From contig JAADGH010000186.1 of the NCBI GenBank assembly GCA_013152475.1, forward strand, positions 1 to 64,000: a stretch of 64,000 nt of DNA, in the 5' to 3' direction. A program made the translations under genes and the position numbers. The notes beneath the pieces are model-generated. The model made no database searches, was not told the origin of the DNA, and saw only the letters and a list, made by a program, of their open reading frames with translations. Shown piece after piece: positions 56,301 through 64,000 of the stretch. Every line of letters begins with the position of its first letter. Position 1 is the first letter of the stretch. Source of the stretch: Planctomycetota bacterium (GTDB taxonomy: Bacteria > Planctomycetota > Brocadiia > JAADGH01).

Positions 56301-58199
56301 CTACTTTTTCGCCGCCGCTTTCGGTATCGGATAGAACTCGTCGCTCAGCAGCTCCGGCAGGGAGTAGTGGTGGAATGGTTCCTGGTATGCGGCTTTTTTG
56401 CGTCCGGCGTTGGCCACCCACAGCTCCAGCGTCTCGGGACAGAAGAGCACGTCGTGCAGGTTCGACTTGCCCATTGCCACGGGCAGACCCATGAACTTCA
56501 TCGCCTGCTCCGGGCCGATCTTGCCGTAGCTCTCCTGCACCAGGCGGCAGAGCGCCTCGTATCGCTTCCCGGAGGAGAGCAGGACGCAGTCCTCGATCGG
56601 CGTCGGGAGCTGGGGATGCGTCTCGCCGGGTGCGACGAACTCGATTCTCTCAGGCACGGCTTTCACGCCGACCGCCGAGCGGTCCTTGCCGTCGGAGAAC
56701 ACGTAGTAGTACTCACAGGTGCGCGGGTTCTCCGAGAAAATTCTCTTGGCGTCATCCAGGGTCCCGGCATCCTCCAGCGCCATGCGCATCAGCGTCGCCA
56801 TCGGCACGCCGTCCCACTTGCCGTCACCGCCTCCGCCCATCTCGCCGAGGGCGACCTTTTTCTCGTTCATACCCGTTACGCTGCCGATGAAACCGGCGTA
56901 GCCAACGTTGACGAAGGGGATTTTGCCCTTCTTGCGAACGACGAACAGGGCGGCGTTGTATTGCAGGCCGATCCGCGTCATGTAGTCGAGGACCCGGCCA
57001 TGATAGAGCTTGCCGTCCACGGTCGCCTTTCCTCGCACCGCGAAGCCGGAGCAGTGGAAGAGCGCGGGGAAACAATTGGCGAGGCGGACCCGGTCGTAGT
57101 CGATGCCGCTGCCGGCGGCGAGGCCCTTCATCTCCTCCAGAAAATCCTTGGGGATGTGCGGCTCCAGCCGGGCGGCGGCGGCGCGGATGTCGTTCAGGAA
57201 CCACGATCCCTTCTCCATCGTGTAAACCATGCCGACGACGTAGAGCGTGCTCTCGATCAGCTTGCGCGTCTCGTCGGCCAGGAACTTGCCATGCTGGAAG
57301 CCGATGTCGTACGGTCCGCCCTCGAGGTAGACGATGCGCTGACCGTTCTTGACCCGATACTTCCCGTGCTCACCGATCTTGACCGTATCCATCGGCGGTC
57401 GCCAGAACCGGTCCTCCGCGAGGATCTCCAGCGCCCGGCCCGCGCCCTTGAGCAGGGCGAGCTCCAGCTCCGCGCGTTTTACCGGCAGCGTCTTCTCCAC
57501 CGTCGGCATCGGCGGGAGCTGGGCTTCCCACTTCAAGGAAATGGTCGCCACGCACGGCGTGCGCCCGATTTTGAACTCGACCTTTGAGAGAGTGCGGGTG
57601 GTCTTGTCCACGACGAGCGAGGCGAGTTTCTTGTCCCCCTTCGCGATGGAGTACTCGGCCTGCGCATCCGTTTCGTTGCCGGGGATGATCGCATAGCCGG
57701 TGGCCATGGCGATGGGCGCGAGGATGACGCTCTTCGACATGCTGAGCGTGTCCACCCACGCGCTTAGCGAGCGGGAGCGTGTCCGGAGGTCGGCGACGAT
57801 ATTGCTGAGAGTGAACGCCTGATCCGGGACTGTCGGCGCGTCGCCTTCGCCCACGAGCATCAGGCCCTTGTCGGGGATGTGGAGGAAGACATGCTCGTCC
57901 GACCGCACGAGAAGGAATCGCGCCTTCGGGTGGCTCACGCTCAGAGCGAACGCCGATGGAGAGACACGGCGGAAGGTCACCTCTGCAGTCTTGTCCCGTC
58001 CCTTCCGGTCTTTGTATGTGGCCTTGATCGCGAGAGTGACCGGCTCTTCCGTCCGCGTTTGGAAGGGAACGAGAATTTGGTCGATCGCATCGTAGAGCGG
58101 CTGCGTTCGGTTCTGCTGCGCGCGCGTGGTCGATGAAAGGAGGAGCGCGATAAGGACAGCAACTGTTGTTCTTGCCCAACGACTCAGTGAGCTGTTCAT
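56301..58199 (-). CDS. Secreted C45-type autoproteolytic acyltransferase/hydrolase
   Basis: Encodes 632 residues. Signal: TTVAVLIALLLSSTTRA. The N-terminal half (about 30-250) is beta-rich and resembles outer-membrane lipoprotein-like DUF2092 folds (PSAFALSVSHPKARFLLVRSDEHVFLHI). The second half is an NTN hydrolase: AAGSGIDYDRVRLANCFPALFHCSGFAVRGKATVDGKLYHGRVLDYM. The cysteine of HCSGFA (about residue 383) would be the new N-terminal nucleophile after self-cleavage, and ARVLDY and GYAGFIGSVTGMNEKKVALG are typical of C45/acyl-CoA:6-aminopenicillanate-type enzymes. Substrate unknown. Confidence 0.75.
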   Translation of the reverse strand: MNSSLSRWARTTVAVLIALLLSSTTRAQQNRTQPLYDAIDQILVPFQTRTEEPVTLAIKATYKDRKGRDKTAEVTFRRVSPSAFALSVSHPKARFLLVRSDEHVFLHIPDKGLMLVGEGDAPTVPDQAFTLSNIVADLRTRSRSLSAWVDTLSMSKSVILAPIAMATGYAIIPGNETDAQAEYSIAKGDKKLASLVVDKTTRTLSKVEFKIGRTPCVATISLKWEAQLPPMPTVEKTLPVKRAELELALLKGAGRALEILAEDRFWRPPMDTVKIGEHGKYRVKNGQRIVYLEGGPYDIGFQHGKFLADETRKLIESTLYVVGMVYTMEKGSWFLNDIRAAAARLEPHIPKDFLEEMKGLAAGSGIDYDRVRLANCFPALFHCSGFAVRGKATVDGKLYHGRVLDYMTRIGLQYNAALFVVRKKGKIPFVNVGYAGFIGSVTGMNEKKVALGEMGGGGDGKWDGVPMATLMRMALEDAGTLDDAKRIFSENPRTCEYYYVFSDGKDRSAVGVKAVPERIEFVAPGETHPQLPTPIEDCVLLSSGKRYEALCRLVQESYGKIGPEQAMKFMGLPVAMGKSNLHDVLFCPETLELWVANAGRKKAAYQEPFHHYSLPELLSDEFYPIPKAAAKK

Positions 58200-58216
58200 G
58201 GCTTGACTCCGTTCTC

Positions 58217-58247
58217 AACCTCCCGGAGGTTAAACCTCCGGGAGGTT
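58217..58247. terminator. Fourteen-bp perfect palindrome between two genes
   Basis: AACCTCCCGGAGGT (58217-58230) and its exact complement ACCTCCGGGAGGTT (58234-58247) with a 3-base loop. No T-tract follows on either strand, so a Rho-independent terminator is not certain; it may also be a binding or repeat element. Confidence 0.45.
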
Positions 58248-58268
58248 TGGCATTGCCCGTCGGCTCAA

Positions 58269-59699
58269 TCAGTCCCCGTCCCATGGCGTCACGACGCCCG
58301 GCTGGTACAGTCCCCAGGCAGCCAGGCGGCGGATGGCCTTCGGGTCGAGGTTGGCGCGTCCGGGACGATACATGTCGATGTAGTAACGCTGCTCGATGGA
58401 CATGAGGAAGCCTTCCATCTGCTTCTGCAACTTTTTGACGACGGTCGGCTTCTCGGCCGAGATGTCCCACTGCTCGTCGGGATCTTTCACAATGTCAAAT
58501 AGAAGATCGAACCCGCGCGAGTCCCAGATGTATTTGTACTTGAGCGTCCGCGCCGCCTTCAGCGCGTAGTTCATCTTGCGTACGTCGTAGTCGGGATACG
58601 TGCCCCAGATGCGGCGCATGACGTGCTTCGGGGTCTGCGCCTCCATCAGGGCGAACTCGCGGATCGGTTTCTTCAGCGCCTTGATCAGGCTGCCGCCCTG
58701 GATGCTTTCACGCGCCTTCGGTTCCTTCAGGCCGAGCAGGTCCAGGAGGGTGGGGAAGATGTCCGTCGGCTGGGCGAGCTGCTTCACGCGTTTGCCCCCG
58801 CTGAACACGCCGGGCAGGGAGGCCACGAGCGGGGTCTTGCAGACGCTGTCCCAGACACCGTTCTGAGAGTGGTAGGCGTGCAGGTGGTGCTCGCCGAGCG
58901 TGTCGCCGTGGTCGCCAGTGACCATGAAAAGGGTGTTGTCCAACAGCCCCATCTCACCCATCGCCTCATACAGGAGGCCGATGCGGTGGTCGAGACAGGC
59001 GGTCTCGCCATCGACCAGCGATCTCTGAATTTCCCATTCGCGAAATGTCTCGCAGCGCTTGCCGATGGTCGAATCGACCTGGTTGCCCTTCAGCTTGACG
59101 GCCTTCTCGTAGGGGATGCCCTCCGTGAGGAACCGGCTGCGGAAAGGCTCCGGGGGCAGGTACGGGTCGTGCGGCTCCGTGCAGTTGATGAACATGAAGA
59201 AGGGCTTCTTGCCGGCGTTCTTCTCCATCCACTGCCGGGCGACGCCGACGGCCTTCATGGACCCCTGGTCGCGCTCCTCCGGCTTGTCGCTGGGGATATA
59301 GGGAGGCACAGGCGGCAGGCCGCCGTAGCGGATCTCCTCGGCGATGCCGCGGGCGGTATCCAGCGGTCCCGGCTCCATCGCCCAGCCGTTGTTGCAGAAC
59401 ATGACGGTCTTGTACCCGTTCTTGTTGAGCACATCGCCGAGGGTGATGAGCCCCGGCTCCAGGCCCTCGTGCTGCGCGCCGGCGCCGTGGCCGGACTCAT
59501 ACCGCCCGGTGAAGATCGAGGCATGCACGGGCAGCGTCCAGGGGCTGGTGACGAAGTGGTTCTCGAACAGCACCCCGTCGCGCGCGATGGCGTCGATGTT
59601 CGGAGTGGTCTTGCGATGGTATCCGTAGCAGGACATGTTACGCGCGCCCTGTGTGTCCATCATGAAGATCAGGATGTTCGGCCGGTCTTTTTTTGCCAC
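58269..59699 (-). CDS. Sulfatase-fold hydrolase lacking the formylglycine motif
   Basis: Encodes 476 residues of the alkaline phosphatase/sulfatase superfamily: RPNILIFMMDTQGARNMSCYGY at the start (metal Asp), the segment SPWTLPVHASIFTGRYESG at the catalytic position, and FMVTGDHGDTLGEHHLHAYHS for the second metal site. In canonical sulfatases the motif is C/S-x-P-x-R; here the aligned residues are T-L-P-V-H, so there is no cysteine or serine to become formylglycine. A threonine nucleophile, as in NPP-type phosphodiesterases, is more likely. No signal peptide is visible. Cytoplasmic action on a phosphoester or sulfoester remains possible; the glycan-locus neighbours suggest sugar substrates. 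Confidence 0.82.
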   Translation of the reverse strand: MAKKDRPNILIFMMDTQGARNMSCYGYHRKTTPNIDAIARDGVLFENHFVTSPWTLPVHASIFTGRYESGHGAGAQHEGLEPGLITLGDVLNKNGYKTVMFCNNGWAMEPGPLDTARGIAEEIRYGGLPPVPPYIPSDKPEERDQGSMKAVGVARQWMEKNAGKKPFFMFINCTEPHDPYLPPEPFRSRFLTEGIPYEKAVKLKGNQVDSTIGKRCETFREWEIQRSLVDGETACLDHRIGLLYEAMGEMGLLDNTLFMVTGDHGDTLGEHHLHAYHSQNGVWDSVCKTPLVASLPGVFSGGKRVKQLAQPTDIFPTLLDLLGLKEPKARESIQGGSLIKALKKPIREFALMEAQTPKHVMRRIWGTYPDYDVRKMNYALKAARTLKYKYIWDSRGFDLLFDIVKDPDEQWDISAEKPTVVKKLQKQMEGFLMSIEQRYYIDMYRPGRANLDPKAIRRLAAWGLYQPGVVTPWDGD

Positions 59700-59701
59700 A
59701 G

Positions 59702-61108
59702 CTACGGTTCTCCTTTCTCTGCAACCACCAGAAGCGACAGCCCGAAGGGCGGGCCGATGTGCCTCTCCAGCTTGAGCATCCAGGCCAGCTTGTTAAACAA
59801 CCGCATCTGCTGCTTGGGCATCATGCGCCTGCCAAGAATTTTGCCGTTGACCAACCACCCCAACGCGCCAAGCATGTTCAGGTATTTGCAGTATCGAACG
59901 GTGTATCCAGCGGCCCTCACGTTTCGCAGAAATGAAAGTTTATTATAGCGACGATAGTGCCCCAGGTTCTTGTCGAGGCGGCAGTAGAACGTGGCGAAGG
60001 CCGGAACAACAAGCACCGCCCGCCCGCCCGGGCGGAGGATGCCGCGCATGTTCCGCAGGGCCGCGTTGTCGTTCTCGACGTGCTCCAGCACGTTGATCGC
60101 GACGATCGTATCGATGTCGGCGTCGCGGAGCGTCTCCGGCGGCGGACCGGCCACGTCGTACTGCACGATGCGCAGCTTCTCGCCCTCAACGAAGTGCATT
60201 CTCAAGGTGTCCACCATTTTCGAGGACTTGTCCGACGCGATCACTTGGCGCGGACCGAGCAGGTGGCGCGTGATATTCCCGACGCTGGACCCGATCTCCA
60301 GCACCTTCTCGCCGAGGAAGGGCAGGACGCGGCCGGAGATCCAGCGGCTGTAGTGGCTTACCATGCCCATGCGCGCAAGCATCTCGCGGTTGATGTCGAA
60401 CCCGAAGAACTTGCACCAGAGCAGCCAGTAAAGAGCGACGAAGCCGTCTCGCCACGTGATTTTCTTCCCCTCTTCGTAACTTCTTCCGGCATAAGAGATT
60501 GGGACTTCGTAAACGCGAAGATCGCGCTGGAACACCCGCGCCGTGAACTCCGGCTCGAAGCCGAAGCTGTTCGAGCAGAGCCTTATGCCGTCGAGCACCT
60601 CGCGCCGGAAGGCCTTGTAGCACGTCTCCAGGTCGGTGAGGGTGGTGTTGTAGAGCAGGTTGGCGACAAAGTTGATGAAGAGGTTGCCCATGTAGTGCCA
60701 GAAGAGGTAGGCGCGATGGCGGCCGAGGAACCGCGAGCCGTAGACCACGTCGGCCTTGCCCTCGACAATCAGGTCGATCATCTGTGGATACTCGTCGGGG
60801 TAGTACTCCAGGTCGGCGTCCTGGATGATAATAATGTCGCCCGTTACGCGCTCCAGACCCGCGCGCAGGGCCGCGCCCTTGCCGCGGTTCTCGCGCATGA
60901 AGATGACCCGCGCCTCATCGCGCGCCGCCACGCCGCGGAGGATGTCGCGCGTGCCGTCGGTGGAGCCGTCATCAACGACAATGATCTCCTTCGGGATCGG
61001 CACGGCCCGGACGCGCCGAAGGATCTCTTCAATCGTCGCGATTTCGTTGTACACGGGCATCACAACGGAGAGGGTGATGTCCCTGAACTTGTCGATGGGC
61101 TCCGGCAC
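59702..61108 (-). CDS. GT2 glycosyltransferase fused to a SAM methyltransferase
   Basis: Encodes 468 residues from a GTG at 61108 that follows GAGGAG. Residues about 10-250 are a DPM/GT2 glycosyltransferase: SVVMPVYNEIATIEEILRRVRA, IIVVDDGSTDGTRDIL, IIIQDADLEYYP (DxD-like) and ADVVYGSRFLG. Residues about 265-400 are a class I methyltransferase: VLEIGSSVGNITRHL and DTIVAINVLEHVENDNAALRNM. A C-terminal tail (about 400-468) continues with LDKNLGHYRRYNKLSFL. Such fusions occur in surface-glycan loci. The gene is next to the O-antigen ligase (1 base between), so they are co-translated. Confidence 0.88.
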   Translation of the reverse strand: MPEPIDKFRDITLSVVMPVYNEIATIEEILRRVRAVPIPKEIIVVDDGSTDGTRDILRGVAARDEARVIFMRENRGKGAALRAGLERVTGDIIIIQDADLEYYPDEYPQMIDLIVEGKADVVYGSRFLGRHRAYLFWHYMGNLFINFVANLLYNTTLTDLETCYKAFRREVLDGIRLCSNSFGFEPEFTARVFQRDLRVYEVPISYAGRSYEEGKKITWRDGFVALYWLLWCKFFGFDINREMLARMGMVSHYSRWISGRVLPFLGEKVLEIGSSVGNITRHLLGPRQVIASDKSSKMVDTLRMHFVEGEKLRIVQYDVAGPPPETLRDADIDTIVAINVLEHVENDNAALRNMRGILRPGGRAVLVVPAFATFYCRLDKNLGHYRRYNKLSFLRNVRAAGYTVRYCKYLNMLGALGWLVNGKILGRRMMPKQQMRLFNKLAWMLKLERHIGPPFGLSLLVVAEKGEP

Positions 61109-61109
61109 G

Positions 61110-62420
61110 TCACGTCTCCTCGGGTTGTCTCTTTTCCTCAGGCTCTCGGCCGAGGGCCGATTCGGCAAGCGAGTAGCCGATCCCAAGAACAATGGCGAAG
61201 GTGAACGCATTTGCCGGCACACGCAGGCAGGAGTTCAACAGGCCGAACGCAAGCATCCCGGCGGCCGAGGCCATGCCGCCGGCCATCATCCAGCGCACCC
61301 GAATGTCCTCGGCGGAGCGCCATCCGCGGAGGCACTGAACCCACCATGCGCTGAAAAACACCATCGCAATCGCGAATCCGATCACGCCCACCTCCGCGAG
61401 CGCCTGGAGGAGCTCGCTGGAGGCGTCTGCAACATCGGCAGCGCCCAGTGCGGCGCCCTTGTAGGGGGGAAAGGCATTCTCGAACGTTCCCGCCCCAAAT
61501 CCCCACACGGGCGAGTGGCGCCACATGCGTGCCGTGGACCGCCAGATCGACGCCTTCCTGCTTCCGATCACGGCATCACCCACGATCGTCGGCGCCAGGA
61601 TCCACCAGAGCATAATCGCGCAAACCAGGCCGACCACGCCCGCGATGAGCTTCGCTTTTGCGTTCCGTTGATGGCTCACGAGCAGCAACCCCAGCAGGCA
61701 CAGGCACGAGATGAGGAAGGCCGCCACGCCCTCCGGCGCGCCGCAGAGGATCAATGCGAGCAGCATTGCGCCGGCGGCGGCGTAGAGAAGGATGCCCGTC
61801 CGACCCCTGGCCGTCCCCCCCTTCCCGCGTTGCGGCGCAAGGGCCAGACAAAGGGCAAGAGGGATGGTCATGACCATGTACCCGGCGAAGTGCTCACCCG
61901 ACGCAAACGGCCCGAAGGGCGCGCTGCCCTGCGCCGGCGGCTGCCACCAATAGATCGAATGCAGGGACGCCGCCACCTGGACGATGCCCAGGACGGCCAC
62001 CGTCGCGCCCATGCACAGAACCGTAGCGGCGAGGCGTCCGAGCCGGTCCCGCTCCCCGAGATTCCCGACGACAAGGAGAAACGCCACGGCATAGGTGAGC
62101 ACTTTGCACAGCGCCACTCGCGTTGCATAGCCGCAGACGGTGCTCGGGAGAAACCGGATGGGCGACACCCACTGGAGCAGTGTGTAGATCACGAACACAA
62201 TGATACTCCACTCGACCAGCCGCCGTCGCGGCCGTGCGGAGGTGGTCGGCTCGAGGAGGCCGACCTTCAGCACCCACACAAACGCCAGAACAAACACGGC
62301 CGCCTGGAGGACGGAGAAGGCGATCGGGTGGACCGCGCCGAAGCAAAACGGTGCAAAGATCAGGAGCGCGATGAGGCCGCCCTCAATTATGACGTCGCAG
62401 GTGTTCCGAAACGTGCTCAT
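61110..62420 (-). CDS. O-antigen ligase family membrane protein (Wzy/WaaL-like)
   Basis: Encodes 436 residues with about 11-12 helices. The large periplasmic loop contains ASIWRSTARMWRHSPVWGFGAGTFENAFPPYKG, the typical Wzy_C signature (R...W...P.GxGxGxF). Ligases of this family join lipid-linked O-antigen or similar polysaccharide to an acceptor. The neighbours (FecR, GT2-MT) support a surface-polysaccharide locus. Preceded by 13 bases from the FecR gene. Confidence 0.85.
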   Translation of the reverse strand: MSTFRNTCDVIIEGGLIALLIFAPFCFGAVHPIAFSVLQAAVFVLAFVWVLKVGLLEPTTSARPRRRLVEWSIIVFVIYTLLQWVSPIRFLPSTVCGYATRVALCKVLTYAVAFLLVVGNLGERDRLGRLAATVLCMGATVAVLGIVQVAASLHSIYWWQPPAQGSAPFGPFASGEHFAGYMVMTIPLALCLALAPQRGKGGTARGRTGILLYAAAGAMLLALILCGAPEGVAAFLISCLCLLGLLLVSHQRNAKAKLIAGVVGLVCAIMLWWILAPTIVGDAVIGSRKASIWRSTARMWRHSPVWGFGAGTFENAFPPYKGAALGAADVADASSELLQALAEVGVIGFAIAMVFFSAWWVQCLRGWRSAEDIRVRWMMAGGMASAAGMLAFGLLNSCLRVPANAFTFAIVLGIGYSLAESALGREPEEKRQPEET

Positions 62421-62433
62421 CCTCTCCTCAAAA

Positions 62434-63378
62434 TCAACGGCCGGACGTCTTTTTCTCTCCGGCCTCCGGTTTCAGGTCCGGCCCTGTTGGGCGGGGCCCA
62501 GTCCCCGGAGGCGCCTTCTGGCGCAGAACGACGACCGACTCCGAAGGGTCGAAGCCGGTGATATACGTCTTTTTAGAGACCACTTGCTCGCCCACGCGTT
62601 CCTTCTCCTTGAGACTCACCTTCTTGCCGGGGAGGGACAGATCGACGCTCCCGTGCTCTGACACGATCTCGTAGGACCCATTCGCAAGAAACTGGACCGT
62701 GCCCGGGCCGCTGCTTTTCGGCAGGTTCGATATCCGCACGCCCCGGGGCAGATACTCGACCCGGAATCGCTGGCCCGAGACCATCCGCCAGACGAGTTTC
62801 ATCGGCAAGTCCGTGACGACCAGCTCGCCCCTATCGAGCCAGACCTGCCAATCACCGACAGCGCTCGCAGCGGCAAGCAGATCGCCCTGCTGCAGGGCGA
62901 TCCGGCTCTTGGGGAGCAGGAAGACGGTTTTCTCCCAAGGACCTTTGTGGATTGATGCGGTGATTCGCCCTATGACCAGGCGGATGCGCAGCTCTGTTGC
63001 CTCCGGCTTTTTCGTCCTTGCCTGCCCCGTTTTCTCATCACTCTTTTCTTTAGCATCCTTGGAATCGAGGGACGGCTCGGCCTGAGACAAGAACAGCACA
63101 ATGGTGTTCTTGGCGATGCGCAGGACCGTCCCATTGTCGTATTGAATCTCGACCGCGCCGTTTTGGGTCTGGAGTGTATCGCCCGAGAGAATGCCCGCCA
63201 CTTGGCCCTTCTTGAGATGGAGAAGTTCCGCGCCGCGCTGGACGACCACCTGGCCGTCAATCCGGACGACCTTTGCGGTCGGCTCCTCGGACCGGACGGG
63301 CAGGGCCGCCAGGAAGAGACAAAAGAGAAGACAGGGGCTATGCTTCATAAGTCGAGCATTCACACGCGGTTGAGCCAT
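62434..63378 (-). CDS. Secreted FecR-domain protein
   Basis: Encodes 314 residues. Signal segment HSPCLLFCLFLAALPVRS. FecR-type sandwich: AKVVRIDGQVVVQRGAELLHLKKGQVAGILSGDTLQTQNGAVEIQYDNGTVLRIAKNTIVLF, which is the classic FecR motif. A Lys/Glu-rich linker (SLDSKDAKEKSDEKTG) and a second beta domain follow. The ATG at 63378 is 24 bases after the predicted transcription start and is preferred; an ATG at 63348 is in frame. It is the first gene of the polysaccharide operon and may be a periplasmic binding or assembly factor; it is not next to an ECF sigma factor. Confidence 0.82.
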   Translation of the reverse strand: MAQPRVNARLMKHSPCLLFCLFLAALPVRSEEPTAKVVRIDGQVVVQRGAELLHLKKGQVAGILSGDTLQTQNGAVEIQYDNGTVLRIAKNTIVLFLSQAEPSLDSKDAKEKSDEKTGQARTKKPEATELRIRLVIGRITASIHKGPWEKTVFLLPKSRIALQQGDLLAAASAVGDWQVWLDRGELVVTDLPMKLVWRMVSGQRFRVEYLPRGVRISNLPKSSGPGTVQFLANGSYEIVSEHGSVDLSLPGKKVSLKEKERVGEQVVSKKTYITGFDPSESVVVLRQKAPPGTGPRPTGPDLKPEAGEKKTSGR

Positions 63379-63408
63379 TGATCCGCGAACGTCGTTTCGT
63401 AAAAATAC

Positions 63409-63437
63409 ATTTTATGCCTGCCCCGACCTCATGTCAA
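63409..63437 (-). promoter_or_regulatory. Consensus promoter of the FecR/O-antigen ligase operon
   Basis: On the minus strand: a consensus TTGACA (63432-63437), a 17-bp spacer, then TAAAAT (63409-63414). It points toward 63378 and likely drives FecR, O-antigen ligase, GT2-MT and probably the sulfatase-fold gene. Confidence 0.7.
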
Positions 63438-63492
63438 TCAAATTTGGTCCGCCGCGCCCGGCCCGCCGACCCACACCCAAACGAAAATCGAC

Positions 63493-63520
63493 TTGATTTG
63501 CCTGCCGCTTCCCCTACAAT
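63493..63520 (+). promoter_or_regulatory. Sigma70-type promoter of the terminal SDR gene
   Basis: TTGATT (63493-63498), a 16-bp spacer, then TACAAT (63515-63520); start codon at 63583. Divergent from the FecR promoter. Confidence 0.65.
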
Positions 63521-63582
63521 AGTCCCTCTTGGGATTGTCGAGAGCATAATCCGATACCACGTCTCAACTGGGAGATAGGCGA

Positions 63583-64000
63583 ATGTCCATCAAGGGTAAG
63601 GTCATTGTCGTTACGGGCGGCACGTCGGGCATCGGCGAGGGCTGCAGCCGGTACTTCGCGCAGAAGGGGGCGAAGGTCGTCATCGCATCCAACCAGAGAA
63701 AGGAAGGGGCTGCGCTCGAAAAGGAGCTGCGCAAGAAGAAGCGCGATGTCATGTTCATCTACACCGACATCAGCAGCGAAAGCAGTGTCAGGAACATGGT
63801 CAAGAAGGCCGTCAAGAAATACGGCCGCATCGACGCCCTCGACTGCAACGCCGGCGTCTGGCGTCAGGGCAGGGTGACCGAGTTCAACGACAAGGACTGG
63901 GAACTCGTCATGGGTGTCAACGTGAAGGGCGTCTTCTACTGCGCCAAGCACGTCGTGCCCGTGATGGAGAAGCAGGGCAAAGGGGTCATCGTCATCACGA
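63583..64000 (+). CDS. Short-chain dehydrogenase/reductase, truncated by window edge
   Basis: 139 codons visible from an ATG at 63583 after GGGAGA. KVIVVTGGTSGIGEGCSRYF is the cofactor loop, KVVIASNQRK the second strand, RIDALDCNAGVWRQG the NNAG-like motif (here CNAG), and WELVMGVNVKGVFYCAK the following helix. The catalytic YxxxK would be just past the window end. Similar to the SDR at 53044-53841 in fold but not close in sequence. Substrate unknown. Confidence 0.88.
   Translation, partial: MSIKGKVIVVTGGTSGIGEGCSRYFAQKGAKVVIASNQRKEGAALEKELRKKKRDVMFIYTDISSESSVRNMVKKAVKKYGRIDALDCNAGVWRQGRVTEFNDKDWELVMGVNVKGVFYCAKHVVPVMEKQGKGVIVIT

Overview
The window is about 64 kb of high-GC DNA, densely packed with genes that mostly start after strong GGAGG-type ribosome binding sites. 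The gene content points to a bacterium of the Planctomycetota or a neighbouring PVC or candidate phylum, probably heterotrophic and polysaccharide-degrading. The clues are a 2063-residue secreted repeat protein whose N-terminus resembles the planctomycete LEPR-XLL/LExRxAP motif, two intact Tat-exported Gfo/Idh/MocA oxidoreductases, a ThuA domain fused to HEAT repeats, several very large secreted carbohydrate-binding or glycosidase-like proteins, a sulfatase-fold enzyme, and many intergenic hairpin repeats. I see no rRNA, tRNA, CRISPR array, transposase or prophage.

Layout. 1-15.2 kb: a truncated secreted LamG protein, a URO-D-family protein, the giant surface protein, and two divergently transcribed secreted glycosidase-like proteins. 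15.3-18.3 kb: a zinc-ribbon membrane protein, ApbE and an Agl23-type membrane protein. 18.5-23.1 kb: a minus-strand run of an F5/8C-like secreted protein, a cytochrome b, a heptaheme cytochrome c and a Gfo/Idh/MocA protein. 23.1-30.3 kb: a HEPN/MNT pair, a 1416-residue HEAT/PA14-like/ThuA protein, a second Gfo/Idh/MocA gene, a four-helix-bundle cassette bounded by inverted repeats, and the C-terminal remnant of a third Gfo/Idh/MocA gene. 30.3-47.7 kb: ComEC, a GH98-like multidomain protein, a sulfotransferase, a frameshifted glycosidase-like gene, a polysaccharide flippase, a DUF4091-type protein and a triple PsbP/DcrB-like protein. 47.8-56.1 kb (plus strand): RseC-like, TIGR04282 glycosyltransferase, TlpA, PhoU-like, RlmI-like, polyol dehydrogenase, flavodoxin, SDR, DUF4416, PPC/DUF296, a 40-residue zinc ribbon, a second four-helix-bundle cassette and NDK. 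56.3-63.4 kb (minus): a C45-type acyltransferase, a sulfatase-fold enzyme, a GT2-methyltransferase fusion, an O-antigen ligase and a FecR protein under one strong promoter. 63.6 kb to the end: a truncated SDR.

How the parts fit together: most of the protein mass is exported and devoted to binding or processing glycans. Two loci (about 37-43 kb and 58-63 kb) look like surface-polysaccharide assembly (sulfotransferase, flippase, ligase, glycosyltransferase). The 47.8-56 kb block is mixed housekeeping and redox.

The most unusual signal is structural. Two genes of the four-helix-bundle (S23/IVP-like, TIGR02436-like) family each sit inside their own pair of roughly 30-bp inverted repeats. The repeat sequences differ between the two cassettes, and the gene ends run into the repeats. 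An empty 91-bp version of one repeat pair lies 0.6 kb from its full-length relative. This looks like a small non-transposase mobile cassette with MITE-like derivatives. Separately, several families of compound hairpins fill the intergenic gaps.
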